A stretch of DNA of 64,000 nucleotides from Mycobacterium europaeum (GCF_002102155.1 NZ_LQOU01000040.1:1-64000), one strand, 5' to 3'. Counted from the first letter of the stretch, positions 27,344-35,604 are shown. Notes: generated from the sequence alone by a model not told the origin. Translations and numbers: made by a program.

Positions 27344-27688
27344 ATGAACGTCGTCGCGGTCGAATCCAATATGGCTACACCGAACACACTGACCACCGAC
27401 TTCGACCTGATGCGGTCGGTCGCGGGAACCACGGACGCCCGCAACGAGGAGATCCGGGCCATGCTGCAGGCGTTCATCGGCCGGATGAGCCAAGTGCCGC
27501 CTTCGGTATGGGGCGGGGTCGCCGCGGGGCGGTTCAAAGACGTGGTGGACCGCTGGAACGCCGAGTCGTTGCGCCTCTACCACGTCCTGCACGCGATCGG
27601 CGAGACCATCCGGCACAACGCGGCCACCCTGCAGGACGCCGGCCACAACCACGCGACCCACATCGCCGCCGCCGGCGGAAACCTCTAG
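27344..27688 (+). CDS. esxU: WXG100 protein EsxU
   Basis: A 114-residue ESX-4 substrate of the WXG100 family, forming a helical hairpin heterodimer with EsxT. The WXG turn is WGG in PPSVWGGVAAGRF. The start is ATG 27344 (MNVVAVESN); ATG 27371 (MATPNTL) fits the M. tuberculosis alignment equally well. No C-terminal YxxxD/E signal is visible. It lies 22 nt after the accessory gene and 16 nt before esxT. Confidence 0.9.
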   Translation: MNVVAVESNMATPNTLTTDFDLMRSVAGTTDARNEEIRAMLQAFIGRMSQVPPSVWGGVAAGRFKDVVDRWNAESLRLYHVLHAIGETIRHNAATLQDAGHNHATHIAAAGGNL

Positions 27689-27704
27689 TCGACAGGAGTC
27701 ATCC

Positions 27705-28001
27705 ATGGAATCGGCGCTGTCCTATGACTTCGGCGAGATCGAATATTCGGTGCGCCAGGAAATCCACACCACGTCGGCCCGGCTGAATGCGGCGCTGGAG
27801 GAACTGCGGTCGCAGATCGCGCCGCTGCAGCAGTCCTGGACCCGTGAGGCGGCGGCCGCCTACCAGGTCGAGCAGCAGAAATGGCACCAGTCGGCGACCG
27901 CCCTCAACGAGATCCTCGTCGATCTCGGAAACGCCGTGCGCGACGGCGCGGAAGAGGTGGAAAACGCCGACCGGCGGGCGGCCGGAGTCTGGGGTAGGTA
28001 G
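27705..28001 (+). CDS. esxT: WXG100-like protein EsxT
   Basis: A 98-residue partner of EsxU. Long amphipathic helices flank QQSWTREAAAAY, where the WXG glycine is replaced by arginine. AGGAG lies 6 nt before ATG 27705. It is the last gene of the ESX-4 plus-strand unit, 19 nt before a strong terminator. Expected role: co-secretion with EsxU and, by analogy to ESX-4 work in other mycobacteria, DNA-transfer or envelope functions (inference). Confidence 0.9.
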   Translation: MESALSYDFGEIEYSVRQEIHTTSARLNAALEELRSQIAPLQQSWTREAAAAYQVEQQKWHQSATALNEILVDLGNAVRDGAEEVENADRRAAGVWGR

Positions 28002-28020
28002 CCGCAACACCCATGATCGT

Positions 28021-28068
28021 CTGTGTGGTCCCGGCGGGGGAGAGCCGCTGGGACCACACAGTCGTTTT
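28021..28068 (+). terminator. Rho-independent terminator closing the ESX-4 operon
   Basis: A perfect 12-bp stem CTGTGTGGTCCC/GGGACCACACAG (28021–28032 with 28050–28061) with an inner GCGG/CCGC pairing, followed by TCGTTTT. It lies 19 nt after the esxT stop and immediately before the rplM promoter, insulating secretion from ribosomal-protein transcription. Confidence 0.85.
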
Positions 28069-28096
28069 GACCTGCGGGGACGTGCATCGGTAAGCT
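28067..28096 (+). promoter_or_regulatory. rplM–rpsI promoter
   Basis: TTGACC (28067–28072) and TAAGCT (28091–28096), 18 nt apart, directly follow the terminator. A start near 28103 gives a ~130-nt GC-rich leader with several inverted pairs (for example GGCGT/ACGCC) before the rplM GTG; such leaders are common sites of ribosomal-protein feedback. Confidence 0.6.
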
Positions 28097-28233
28097 GCTC
28101 GGTTGGCGTGCGGTACGCCGGGACTCGGGTCAATGTCGGTCGCCGAGAACCCTTCCTTTTGGACCCACCGCCAACGCCTGACCGGCACCCGGCTCGACCC
28201 GGGATCCACCTCGAGAAAGAAAAGGTAAGCGCT

Positions 28234-28677
28234 GTGCCCACCTACGCGCCAAAGGCGGGTGACACCACGCGGTCGTGGTACGTCATCGACGCCACGGACG
28301 TGGTGCTTGGCCGCCTTGCCGTCGCGGCAGCCACCCTGCTGCGCGGCAAGCACAAGCCGACGTTCGCCCCCAATGTCGACGGCGGTGACTTCGTCATCGT
28401 CATCAACGCCGACAAGGTCGCCCTGAGCGGCGACAAACTGCAGAGCAAGCTGGCTTACCGCCACTCGGGGTATCCCGGCGGCCTGCACTCGCGCAGCATC
28501 GGCGAACTGATGGACAAACACCCCGACCGCGTCGTCGAGAAGGCGATCGTCGGAATGCTGCCCAAGAACAAGCTCAGCCGTCAGATCCAGCGCAAACTCC
28601 ACGTCTACGCCGGCCCCGAGCACCCGCACGCCGCTCAGCAGCCGGTTCCGTACGAGATCAAGCAGGTGGCCCAGTGA
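28234..28677 (+). CDS. rplM: 50S ribosomal protein L13
   Basis: A 147-residue early-assembly large-subunit protein, the mycobacterial length. It starts at GTG 28234 (MPTYAPKAGDTTRSWYVIDA) and has VVLGRLAVAAATLLRGKHKP, SGYPGGLHSR and NKLSRQIQRKLHVYAGPEHPH. The rpsI start overlaps its stop as GTGA. An upstream AG-rich tract (GAAAGAAAAGG) serves as ribosome site. Confidence 0.97.
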   Translation: MPTYAPKAGDTTRSWYVIDATDVVLGRLAVAAATLLRGKHKPTFAPNVDGGDFVIVINADKVALSGDKLQSKLAYRHSGYPGGLHSRSIGELMDKHPDRVVEKAIVGMLPKNKLSRQIQRKLHVYAGPEHPHAAQQPVPYEIKQVAQ

Positions 28678-29174
28678 CCGAAACGACCGAGGCCCTGGAC
28701 GACACCACGGCCACCGCCGAGACCCCGGAAACACCGGACGTCCCGGCCGAGGCGCCCGCGCCCGCGGCCGCCGACTCGTTCGTCTTCGACCGGCCCATCC
28801 AGACCGTCGGCCGCCGCAAGGAGGCCGTGGTGCGGGTGCGCCTGGTCCCCGGCACCGGCAAGTTCGACCTCAACGGCCGCAGCCTGGAGGATTACTTCCC
28901 CAACAAGGTGCATCAGCAGCTGATCAAGGCCCCGCTGGTCACGGTCGACCGGCTGGAGAGCTTCGACATCTTCGCGCTGCTGCACGGCGGCGGGCCGTCG
29001 GGGCAGGCCGGTGCGCTGCGCCTGGGCATCGCCCGGGCGCTGATCCTGGCGCAGCCCGAGGACCGGCCCGCGCTGAAGAAGGCCGGATTCCTCACCCGCG
29101 ACCCGCGGGCCACCGAGCGCAAGAAGTACGGCCTGAAGAAGGCCCGCAAGGCGCCTCAGTACAGCAAGCGCTGA
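28674..29174 (+). CDS. rpsI: 30S ribosomal protein S9
   Basis: A 166-residue protein. About 38 N-terminal residues are an acidic Thr/Glu/Ala-rich extension typical of mycobacteria, followed by the S9 core (IQTVGRRKEAVVRVRLVPG; GGGPSGQAGALRLGIARAL) and the tRNA-contacting end KKARKAPQYSKR. It is translationally coupled to rplM. Confidence 0.97.
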   Translation: MTETTEALDDTTATAETPETPDVPAEAPAPAAADSFVFDRPIQTVGRRKEAVVRVRLVPGTGKFDLNGRSLEDYFPNKVHQQLIKAPLVTVDRLESFDIFALLHGGGPSGQAGALRLGIARALILAQPEDRPALKKAGFLTRDPRATERKKYGLKKARKAPQYSKR

Positions 29175-29187
29175 TCAACCACATCAC

Positions 29188-29275
29188 TTTCTGGCCAAAA
29201 CGGGGCCTCAAACGGGGTAGTCACGCGCCTTCGTCGGCGTGTCTGCGCGCAAACGCGCCCCGTTTCGGTCAGAAA
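29188..29275 (+). repeat. Large imperfect inverted repeat between rpsI and glmM
   Basis: 19-nt arms (29188–29206 and 29257–29275, beginning TTTCTGGCC and ending GGTCAGAAA) pair with few mismatches. They enclose two smaller hairpins, CACGC/GCGTG and GCGC/GCGC. No T tract follows, so it is not an ordinary terminator. It would fold as a branched RNA in the 151-nt gap upstream of glmM and could act as an mRNA processing or attenuation site. Confidence 0.5.
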
Positions 29276-29325
29276 AGAACGGGCACGTTAGGTGCTGAAC
29301 CGTCAATTGTGAGAGGTTTGTCCGC

Positions 29326-30663
29326 ATGGGTCGACTATTCGGCACCGACGGTGTCCGTGGGGTCGCCAACCGGGAGTTGACCGCCGAGCTGGCGCTGGCG
29401 CTGGGCGCCGCGGCCGCGCGGCACCTGGCCAGCGCGGGCGGGCCGGGCCGGCGCGTCGCCGTGATCGGGCGCGACCCCCGGGCCAGCGGCGAGATGCTGG
29501 AGGCCGCGGTGATCGCCGGGCTGACCAGCCAGGGCGTCGACGCGCTGCGGGTCGGCGTGCTGCCCACCCCCGCGGTGGCCTATCTGACCGGCGCGTACGA
29601 CGCCGACTTCGGGGTGATGATCTCCGCGTCGCACAACCCGATGCCCGACAACGGCATCAAGATCTTCGGCCCCGGCGGCCGCAAGCTCGACGACGACACC
29701 GAGGACCGGATCGAGGCGCTACTGGCCGCCGAGGCCGGGTTGCGGCCGGTCGGCGCCGGGATCGGCCGGGTCATCGACGCCGAGGACGCCGCCGACCGCT
29801 ACCTGCGCCACCTGAGCAAGGCCAGCACGATGCGGCTCGACGGCCTGACCGTGGTGGTCGACTGCGCCCACGGCGCCGCGTCGTCGGTGGCGCCGCGCGC
29901 CTACCGCGCGGCCGGCGCGCGGGTCATCGCGATCAACGCCGAGCCCAACGGGCTCAACATCAACGACAACTGCGGCTCCACCCACCTGGATTCGCTGCGC
30001 GCCGCCGTCATCGCGCACCGGGCCGACCTCGGCCTGGCCCACGACGGCGACGCCGACCGCTGCCTGGCCGTCGACGCCAACGGCGAACTCGTCGACGGCG
30101 ACGCGATCATGGTCGTGCTCGCGCTGGCGATGCGCGAGGCCGGCGAGCTGGCCTCGGACACGCTGGTAGCCACCGTGATGAGCAACCTCGGGCTGCACCT
30201 GGCCATGCGCTCGGCCGGGATCAGCGTGCGCACCACCGGCGTCGGAGACCGCTACGTCCTCGAGGAGCTGCGCGCCGGCGACTACAGCCTGGGCGGCGAG
30301 CAGTCCGGTCACATCGTGATGCCGGCGCTGGGCTCCACCGGCGACGGCATCGTCACCGGGCTGCGGTTGATGACGCGCATGGTGCAGACCGGCTCGTCGC
30401 TGACCGAGCTGGCCGCGCCCATGCAGACGCTGCCGCAGGTGCTGATCAACGTCCGGGTGGCCGACAAGGACATCGCCGCCGCGGCCCCCGCGGTGCGCAT
30501 CGCGGTCGACGACGCCGCGGCCGAACTCGGCGACACCGGCCGAATCCTGTTGCGGCCGTCGGGAACCGAGCCCGTCATCCGGGTCATGGTGGAGGCGCCC
30601 GAGGCCCACGTCGCCCAGCGCGTCGCGAGCCGGGTCGCCGAGGCGGTCAGCTCCGCGCGCTGA
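29326..30663 (+). CDS. glmM: Phosphoglucosamine mutase
   Basis: Converts glucosamine-6-phosphate to glucosamine-1-phosphate for UDP-GlcNAc and peptidoglycan. 445 residues. The start is MGRLFGTDGVRGVAN, the catalytic phospho-Ser is Ser102 in SASHNPMPDNG, the metal loop is DGDADRCLAVD (about 243), and the sugar loop GGEQSGHI and phosphate loop RPSGTEPVIRVMVE close the C-terminus. GAGAGG precedes ATG 29326. glmS, the previous pathway step, lies 5 kb downstream. Confidence 0.97.
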   Translation: MGRLFGTDGVRGVANRELTAELALALGAAAARHLASAGGPGRRVAVIGRDPRASGEMLEAAVIAGLTSQGVDALRVGVLPTPAVAYLTGAYDADFGVMISASHNPMPDNGIKIFGPGGRKLDDDTEDRIEALLAAEAGLRPVGAGIGRVIDAEDAADRYLRHLSKASTMRLDGLTVVVDCAHGAASSVAPRAYRAAGARVIAINAEPNGLNINDNCGSTHLDSLRAAVIAHRADLGLAHDGDADRCLAVDANGELVDGDAIMVVLALAMREAGELASDTLVATVMSNLGLHLAMRSAGISVRTTGVGDRYVLEELRAGDYSLGGEQSGHIVMPALGSTGDGIVTGLRLMTRMVQTGSSLTELAAPMQTLPQVLINVRVADKDIAAAAPAVRIAVDDAAAELGDTGRILLRPSGTEPVIRVMVEAPEAHVAQRVASRVAEAVSSAR

Positions 30664-30706
30664 ATCTCCCGGGAACCCGGGCGTGTTCCCGGGCGTCGGA
30701 TTAGGC

Positions 30707-31036
30707 ATGAGATTCGACAGGGGAGTACGGCCGGCCACCGTGGCACGCACCGAGATCGACGTCCCGGCGACGCACCGAGTCGCTGCCCAATTCTGTGCCG
30801 CTGCCGACATCATCGACCGCGCCGTCAGCGATCACCTGGGCCGGCTCGCCTTCGGTGGGGCCAGCGCCGGGCGGGCGCACACCGCCCACGGCGAGGCGCT
30901 GCGCGCGGAGCTGGAGCGGCTGGCCGCCGACGTGGCGCAGTGGTCACGCGCGTCCGTGGAGATCGCGGCCGCCCTGCGCGCGAGCGCCGACCAGTACGCG
31001 GACGCCGAACTGTATGCCGCGGCGCGGATCGCCTGA
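30707..31036 (+). CDS. Small ESX-substrate-like helical protein (Rv3440c-like)
   Basis: A 109-residue helical protein equivalent to M. tuberculosis Rv3440c. The N-terminal part resembles EspC-type type VII secretion proteins (THRVAAQFCAAADIIDRAV). The C-terminus has Y97-A-D-A-E101, a YxxxE match to the type VII general secretion signal. It ends 2 nt before a larger protein that carries a WxG turn, so the two may form a secreted heterodimer (inference). The start is ATG 30707, 44 nt after glmM. Confidence 0.7.
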   Translation: MRFDRGVRPATVARTEIDVPATHRVAAQFCAAADIIDRAVSDHLGRLAFGGASAGRAHTAHGEALRAELERLAADVAQWSRASVEIAAALRASADQYADAELYAAARIA

Positions 31037-31038
31037 CC

Positions 31039-32403
31039 ATGGCCGACCGGTTGAACGTCGCCGCGCGCCTCGCCGAAGGACTGCCCGCGGTCGAGCACAC
31101 CGAGCGCTACGTGCGAGCCTGCCACGCCCTCGGCTACCAGCATCCCGACCTCACGGCGCATCCCTCGCAGGTCCGCGACTGGTACGACACCGAAGAGGGT
31201 CTGGACCTGCGCGCCCTCGACCGTGATTGCGCGGAGTTGCGGGCCGCGGGCGACGCGGTCTTCGACGCGCTGCGCATGCAGCGCGCCCAGGTGGCCGAGC
31301 TGTCCGCGGCGTGGACCGGGCCCGGCGGGGACGCCGCCGTCCGGTTCGTGGAGCGCCACTGCGACGCCGCCAGCGCGGTGGCGACCGAGCTGCGCGCGGC
31401 GGCGCAACGGTGTGAATCACTGCGCGACAACCTGTGGTACCTGGTCGACTCGAAGGTCGCGACCGCCATCGCCGTCGACGACCGCGCACAGGCGCTACGG
31501 CCGGCGTGGCTGGCCGCCGCCGCGACGGTCACGACCGGGGCCGGGGATCGGCCAGCCGCCGAAGGGGTGGTGCGTGAGCAGGTGATGCCTTACGTGGACA
31601 ACGAGATCCGCGACGACTGGCTGACCACTATGCGCTCGACGCGCGACGGTGTGGCGACCTCCTACGACATGGTCACCGAGAGGATGGCGGCCGCCCCGGC
31701 AGCACGCTTCGAAGCTCCCGGCGAACTCGGGCCCGGTTACCAGCCCCTGCGGCCGGCCCCGCCCGCCTCGCCGCCCGCGGCGGTCACGCCCGTTGCCGCC
31801 GCCCCGGGCCCGCCGTCGGATCCGGCACCGACCGCGCCGACCGTTGCGCCGTCTCCGGTTCCCGCCACCCCGCAACCGGATTGGGGATCCGCGCTCGGGG
31901 ATGCGGCCGGCATGCCGGCGGGCGATCTGGGCGGCGGAATCGGTAGCGGGCTCGGCAGCGGCGGCGGTGCGGGTCTCCTCGGGCTGGCCGGCAGGATCGT
32001 CGACGCGGTCGGTGGCCTGATCGGCTCGGTAGCCGACGGCTCCGAACCGACCGATCCCTCCGATGCCGGAAACCCCTTCGACGACAACCCCTTTGACGCC
32101 GACGACACCGATGACGAGCCGGCGAAGGCGGAAGACGGCGGCGACACCGAAGTGGCCGAGCCCGGCGCGGCTCAACCGCTCGACGCGGCGCTCCCCGCGG
32201 ACGCGCCCGCGCCCGCGGACGGAACACCGCCAGCGGACGCGCCCGCGCCGGCAGAGGGGGAGCCGCCACCGGCGGCTGCACCACCGATCGACGGGCCCGC
32301 ACCTGTCGCGGCGCCCGCGGCGGGTGAGCCGGCCCCCGCGGCGACCGAGGGGAAGACGCCGTGCGAAATCGCCGCGGACCAGCTGCCGCAGGCGGGGCCG
32401 TGA
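31039..32403 (+). CDS. WxG-containing protein with long Pro/Ala/Asp-rich tail (Rv3439c-like)
   Basis: A 454-residue protein equivalent to M. tuberculosis Rv3439c. Residues 1–220 are helical and include a WXG100-like turn, W92-T-G, in SAAWTGPGGDAAVRF. From about residue 230 it is a disordered Pro/Ala-rich region, then a Gly-rich stretch (GGGIGSGLGSGGG), then a strongly acidic Asp/Glu tail. No signal peptide. ATG 31039 begins 2 nt after the preceding small gene. It is plausibly a type VII secretion substrate paired with that gene; this rests on motifs and context only. Confidence 0.7.
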   Translation: MADRLNVAARLAEGLPAVEHTERYVRACHALGYQHPDLTAHPSQVRDWYDTEEGLDLRALDRDCAELRAAGDAVFDALRMQRAQVAELSAAWTGPGGDAAVRFVERHCDAASAVATELRAAAQRCESLRDNLWYLVDSKVATAIAVDDRAQALRPAWLAAAATVTTGAGDRPAAEGVVREQVMPYVDNEIRDDWLTTMRSTRDGVATSYDMVTERMAAAPAARFEAPGELGPGYQPLRPAPPASPPAAVTPVAAAPGPPSDPAPTAPTVAPSPVPATPQPDWGSALGDAAGMPAGDLGGGIGSGLGSGGGAGLLGLAGRIVDAVGGLIGSVADGSEPTDPSDAGNPFDDNPFDADDTDDEPAKAEDGGDTEVAEPGAAQPLDAALPADAPAPADGTPPADAPAPAEGEPPPAAAPPIDGPAPVAAPAAGEPAPAATEGKTPCEIAADQLPQAGP

Positions 32404-32407
32404 CCGT

Positions 32408-33451
32408 TCAGGCGGGGCGCAGCCGCAGCACGTCCTCGACGAAGCGCACGGATTCGGCGCGGTCGGTGGCCAGGGGGCTGAGCAGCAGCGTCGTCACGCC
32501 GGACTCGGCGAACGCGGCCAGGCGTTCGGCGACGTACCCGCGCGGGCCCACCAGCGACATGCCGCGCACCAGTTCGTCGGGCACCGCGTCGATGGCCTCG
32601 CGTTTGCGGCCGGAGAGGTACAGCTCCTGGATCCGGTCGGCGACCTCGCCGAACCCGTAACGCGTCGCCAGGGCGTGATAGAAATTGCGGCCCTTGGCGC
32701 CCATCCCGCCCAGGTACAGGCCGAGCTGCGGCTTGACCCACGCCAGCCGTTCGTCGACGTCGTCGCCGATGGCCACCGACGCGTGCACCATGACGTCCAG
32801 TGGGCCCAGCGCCGGGTCGCGCTTGGCGGTCCCGGTCGCCAGCGCGTCGCCCCATACCGACGCGGCCTTCTCCGGGAGGTAGAAGACGGGCTGCCAGCCC
32901 TCGGCGATCTCAGCGGTCAACTCGACGTTCTTCGGACCCAGCGCGGCGATGGTGATCGGGATACGTTCGCGCACCGGGTGATTGATGAGCTGCAGGGCCT
33001 TGCCCAAGCCCGTTCCGCGGTCGGGCGGCAACGGGATCTGGTAGTGCTTGCCGTTGTGCTGCAGCCGCTCGCGGCGCCACACCTTGCGGCAGATCTCCAC
33101 GATCTCGCGGGTGCGGCCCAGCGGGGCGTCGAACTCCACGCCGTGGAAGCCCTCAATCACCTGCGGCCCGGACGTGCCGATCCCCAGCCGGAAGCGCCCG
33201 TCGGACACGTAGTCAAGGCCCGCGGCCGTCATCGCCAGCAGCGAGGGCGTGCGGATGTAGATGGGAAACACCCCCGACGCCAGCTCGACGGTGGTGGTCT
33301 TGGCGGCCAGATACCCGAGCTGGCTCACCGCGTCGAAGGCGTACGCCTCGGCCACCACGGCGATGTCGATGCCGGCCTTCTCGAGTTCGACCACGCGGTC
33401 CACGGCCTGATGAAATCCGCCCGAATAATCCAGGGCGATCCCGATTCGCAT
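32408..33451 (-). CDS. Luciferase-like F420-dependent oxidoreductase
   Basis: A 347-residue LLM-class TIM-barrel flavin/F420 enzyme (MRIGIALDYSGGFHQAVDRV; RFRLGIGTSGPQVIEGFHG; IPITIAALGPKNVELTAE). It is closest in form to the long F420-dependent dehydrogenases such as Rv3520c (recollection of family, not a search). ATG 33451 is chosen over longer in-frame readings. It is convergent with the WxG gene, leaving 4 nt. It heads nothing obvious and may share a unit with the two minus-strand genes upstream. Not present here in M. tuberculosis. Confidence 0.85.
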   Translation of the reverse strand: MRIGIALDYSGGFHQAVDRVVELEKAGIDIAVVAEAYAFDAVSQLGYLAAKTTTVELASGVFPIYIRTPSLLAMTAAGLDYVSDGRFRLGIGTSGPQVIEGFHGVEFDAPLGRTREIVEICRKVWRRERLQHNGKHYQIPLPPDRGTGLGKALQLINHPVRERIPITIAALGPKNVELTAEIAEGWQPVFYLPEKAASVWGDALATGTAKRDPALGPLDVMVHASVAIGDDVDERLAWVKPQLGLYLGGMGAKGRNFYHALATRYGFGEVADRIQELYLSGRKREAIDAVPDELVRGMSLVGPRGYVAERLAAFAESGVTTLLLSPLATDRAESVRFVEDVLRLRPA

Positions 33452-33501
33452 CAACGACAGATACCACGACCGCGCCCGCCGTCCGCGGGGACGCGGCAGC
33501 C

Positions 33502-33852
33502 TCAGCCCGCCGACGTGCCCGTCCAGTACTCCGCGAACCGCCGGCCGTCGCCGGCCAGGCGCAGGATGTCGTTGCCGGTGAAGGAGACCGGCCCGTCGGG
33601 GCCGCGGCCCGTGCCCACCCATCGGCCCGCGACCAGGCCACCCTCGTGCAGCGGACCGATCTCGACGGCAAACGTCAAGTCCGCGAACATGTTTCGGGTC
33701 TCGGCGACGATCCGCTGAAGTTCCTCCGGCCCGTGCACGTCCCGACCCGGCCAGTGCCCCACGAAGTCGTCGGTGACGATCTCGGACGCGACGGGCCGTC
33801 CGGCCCACAACTCGGTGATCCAGCGGTCGTACAGCGCTTCGACGGTCGACAC
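33502..33852 (-). CDS. SnoaL-like / NTF2-fold protein
   Basis: A 116-residue single-domain protein of the SnoaL/NTF2-like cone fold: starts MSTVEALYDRWITELWAG, then DDFVGHWPGRDVHGPEEL and ends RRFAEYWTGTSAG. Such proteins act as small cyclases, isomerases or ligand carriers. It lies 50 nt upstream of the F420 oxidoreductase on the same strand, so a shared pathway is possible. Substrate unknown. Confidence 0.75.
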   Translation of the reverse strand: MSTVEALYDRWITELWAGRPVASEIVTDDFVGHWPGRDVHGPEELQRIVAETRNMFADLTFAVEIGPLHEGGLVAGRWVGTGRGPDGPVSFTGNDILRLAGDGRRFAEYWTGTSAG

Positions 33853-33877
33853 GGTGGGCGAGTACCCCGTTGCCGCG

Positions 33878-34717
33878 TCACTTCAACAACGCGACGATCT
33901 TCTCTTCCAGGGCAACCGGCGGCGCGTCGGGATCCAGCGGATCGGTCTTGGGCAGGTGGGCGTCGGGATCGGCGAACTCGCGATACGCCTTGTCGCCGCC
34001 CAGCGTGGCGAGCAGGTAACCGGTCAGCAGCGCGCGCACCGTCCGCTGCGTGCGCCGGTGCGGGCCGGCCAGCCCGAACGCCTTGGCCAGCCGCCGGCCC
34101 TCGACCAGCCCGCCGGGCTGGGCCTTGCTCACGACGCGCAGCGTGGCGGCGTCCCACGCGCGGCTCAGCGACAGCGCGTTGGAGTTCAGCGACTGCGGGT
34201 CCCCGGGCGCGGTCAGGATCAACCCGGGCAGCTTCAGCGTCGCGGCCGGCTGTTCGGCCGGGGGGCTGGTGGCGGCGGGGAACAACGCGGCCGCCGCCGC
34301 CAGTTTGTTCGGCATGCCGGCGGCGGCGAACACGGCGGCCGAGCCGCCGAAACCGTGCCCGACGACGCCCAGCTTGGCGGGGTGCACGCTGATCTTGCCC
34401 GGCCCGAGCCGCACACCGGACACGATGTCCAGCGCGGTGCCCAGGTCGAAGGCGAAGTTGAGGACCGAAGGCGCCAGGCCGCGTTCGGTGTCGGGGGCGC
34501 CGGCCACGATGCCCCACGACGCCAGGTGCTCGAGGAGACCCGAATAGTTGGCGGACCGGGTAAGCCAGTCGTGGCCGAACGCGATCCCGGGCAGTCCCAG
34601 CCCCGCCTCCGGGGTGTACACCACGCCCGGCAGACCGGCGAAGGCCAGGTCACCCCGCAGAACCCGATGCGGGCCGCGGCGGCTGAGGGCTGCGAACAGC
34701 TTGCGGGTGCGGGCCAC
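33878..34717 (-). CDS. Alpha/beta-hydrolase-like protein lacking the nucleophile Ser (Rv3438-like)
   Basis: A 279-residue protein equivalent to M. tuberculosis Rv3438 (RRGPHRVLRGDLAFAGLPG). The fold is dienelactone-hydrolase-like, but the nucleophile elbow reads VVGHGFGGSAAVF, with Gly where GxSxG needs Ser, so hydrolase activity by the usual triad is doubtful. No signal peptide. ATG 34717. It probably has a binding or scaffolding role, or an unconventional mechanism (inference). Confidence 0.8.
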   Translation of the reverse strand: MARTRKLFAALSRRGPHRVLRGDLAFAGLPGVVYTPEAGLGLPGIAFGHDWLTRSANYSGLLEHLASWGIVAGAPDTERGLAPSVLNFAFDLGTALDIVSGVRLGPGKISVHPAKLGVVGHGFGGSAAVFAAAGMPNKLAAAAALFPAATSPPAEQPAATLKLPGLILTAPGDPQSLNSNALSLSRAWDAATLRVVSKAQPGGLVEGRRLAKAFGLAGPHRRTQRTVRALLTGYLLATLGGDKAYREFADPDAHLPKTDPLDPDAPPVALEEKIVALLK

Positions 34718-34740
34718 GCGTCGACGTTAGCGCATCGACG

Positions 34741-34962
34741 CTAGGCCCTGACCTCGATGACGCCCACCCGCCAGAGCGCCGCATACATGTGGCGCAGCGG
34801 GATGCTGAGCAACCGGGCGGCCGCGTCCACCATCGGGTCCCCGCCGCCGATCGGCTCGCGGTGACGCCGCTTGGGCGCCGGTTGCGGCGCCGGAGCCAGC
34901 GTCAGACCCGGCGCGGGCGCGGACGAACGAGCCACCACATCGTCGAACAGAACAGCAGTCAT
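34741..34962 (-). CDS. Small conserved-looking hypothetical protein
   Basis: A 73-residue protein that I do not recognise. ATG 34962 has AAGGGG 6 nt upstream. The N-terminal half is Ala/Pro-rich and disordered (SSAPAPGLTLAPAPQPAPK); the C-terminal half is a likely amphipathic helix (ARLLSIPLRHMYAALWRVG). GC-rich codon use matches the genome, in contrast to the AT-rich DNA immediately upstream that must hold its promoter. Confidence 0.6.
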   Translation of the reverse strand: MTAVLFDDVVARSSAPAPGLTLAPAPQPAPKRRHREPIGGGDPMVDAAARLLSIPLRHMYAALWRVGVIEVRA

Positions 34963-35604
34963 GATTTTCCCCTTGAAGGTCTGCGAAATTTCGGATTAAC
35001 AACGATCAACGGTTACCTATCCGGTGGCTTAAGCGTTCATCGAATTTTCGCGACAAATCGAATTGATTACGACGGTGAGAAACGCGCTTACCGGATAGCT
35101 GGACAATCGGCATTGATGTCTGTCATAAACGGTTATTGCTCTAAGGATTGGGTTGCGCTGCGCGCATATTAGCTGTTGAACCGGGTGGCTCACCCAGCCG
35201 GTGACGATCAGGCGGGCGTCAACGATCTGTCCTTTCTGCTGGCTCTGGCGGTTGCCATTGGAGCCGATAAGCAGAATGTTAAATAGCTGAATTGCTTGAG
35301 CGATGACGCAGATGAAAACGCCACGAATACATCAGGTGAAAAACGCCTCTCCTCTTTATGAAGACAGCATGAGGACGGTCAGCGGCCCGTGCGGTGGAAA
35401 GCCGGGCGGATTGTCGACCACGGTCGCCGGGCCCCGTCCCAGTAGCGGTGCCCGGGCCCCGAGGGGTCGCCGTACCACCCCGGCGGCGGACCGCAGGCCG
35501 AGCGCGGGGCGGGTCGCTCTGAACGGGCCTTCCGTGCAGGTGGGCGGGCTAATCACAACCGCGGAGTGCGGGGCTTGGGGTCCGCCTGCACTACCCTGGT
35601 TCGA
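34963..35604. other. AT-richer gene-free region between a small ORF and glmS
   Basis: About 640 nt without a convincing gene. The first ~400 nt (to about 35370) are visibly poorer in G+C than the rest of the window, with frequent AATT and TTAA words. A 9-bp inverted repeat CTATCCGGT (35018–35026) / ACCGGATAG (35090–35098) and a GGGTG/CACCC hairpin near 35185–35197 are present. The last ~200 nt return to normal GC and lead to glmS. It may hold regulatory RNA, divergent promoters or the trace of a lost insert. Confidence 0.6.
35592..35597 (+). promoter_or_regulatory. -10 element suggesting leaderless glmS mRNA
   Basis: TACCCT ends 7 nt before the glmS ATG, and no Shine-Dalgarno sequence lies between them, so transcription probably starts at or next to the start codon. 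The -35 region is poor. Confidence 0.4.

Noticed and set aside
35170..35230. Resemblance of CCGGTGACGATC in the glmS upstream gap to the rpsM/rplQ RNA element
   Set aside because: Only the short loop word is shared; the enclosing stem cannot be formed.
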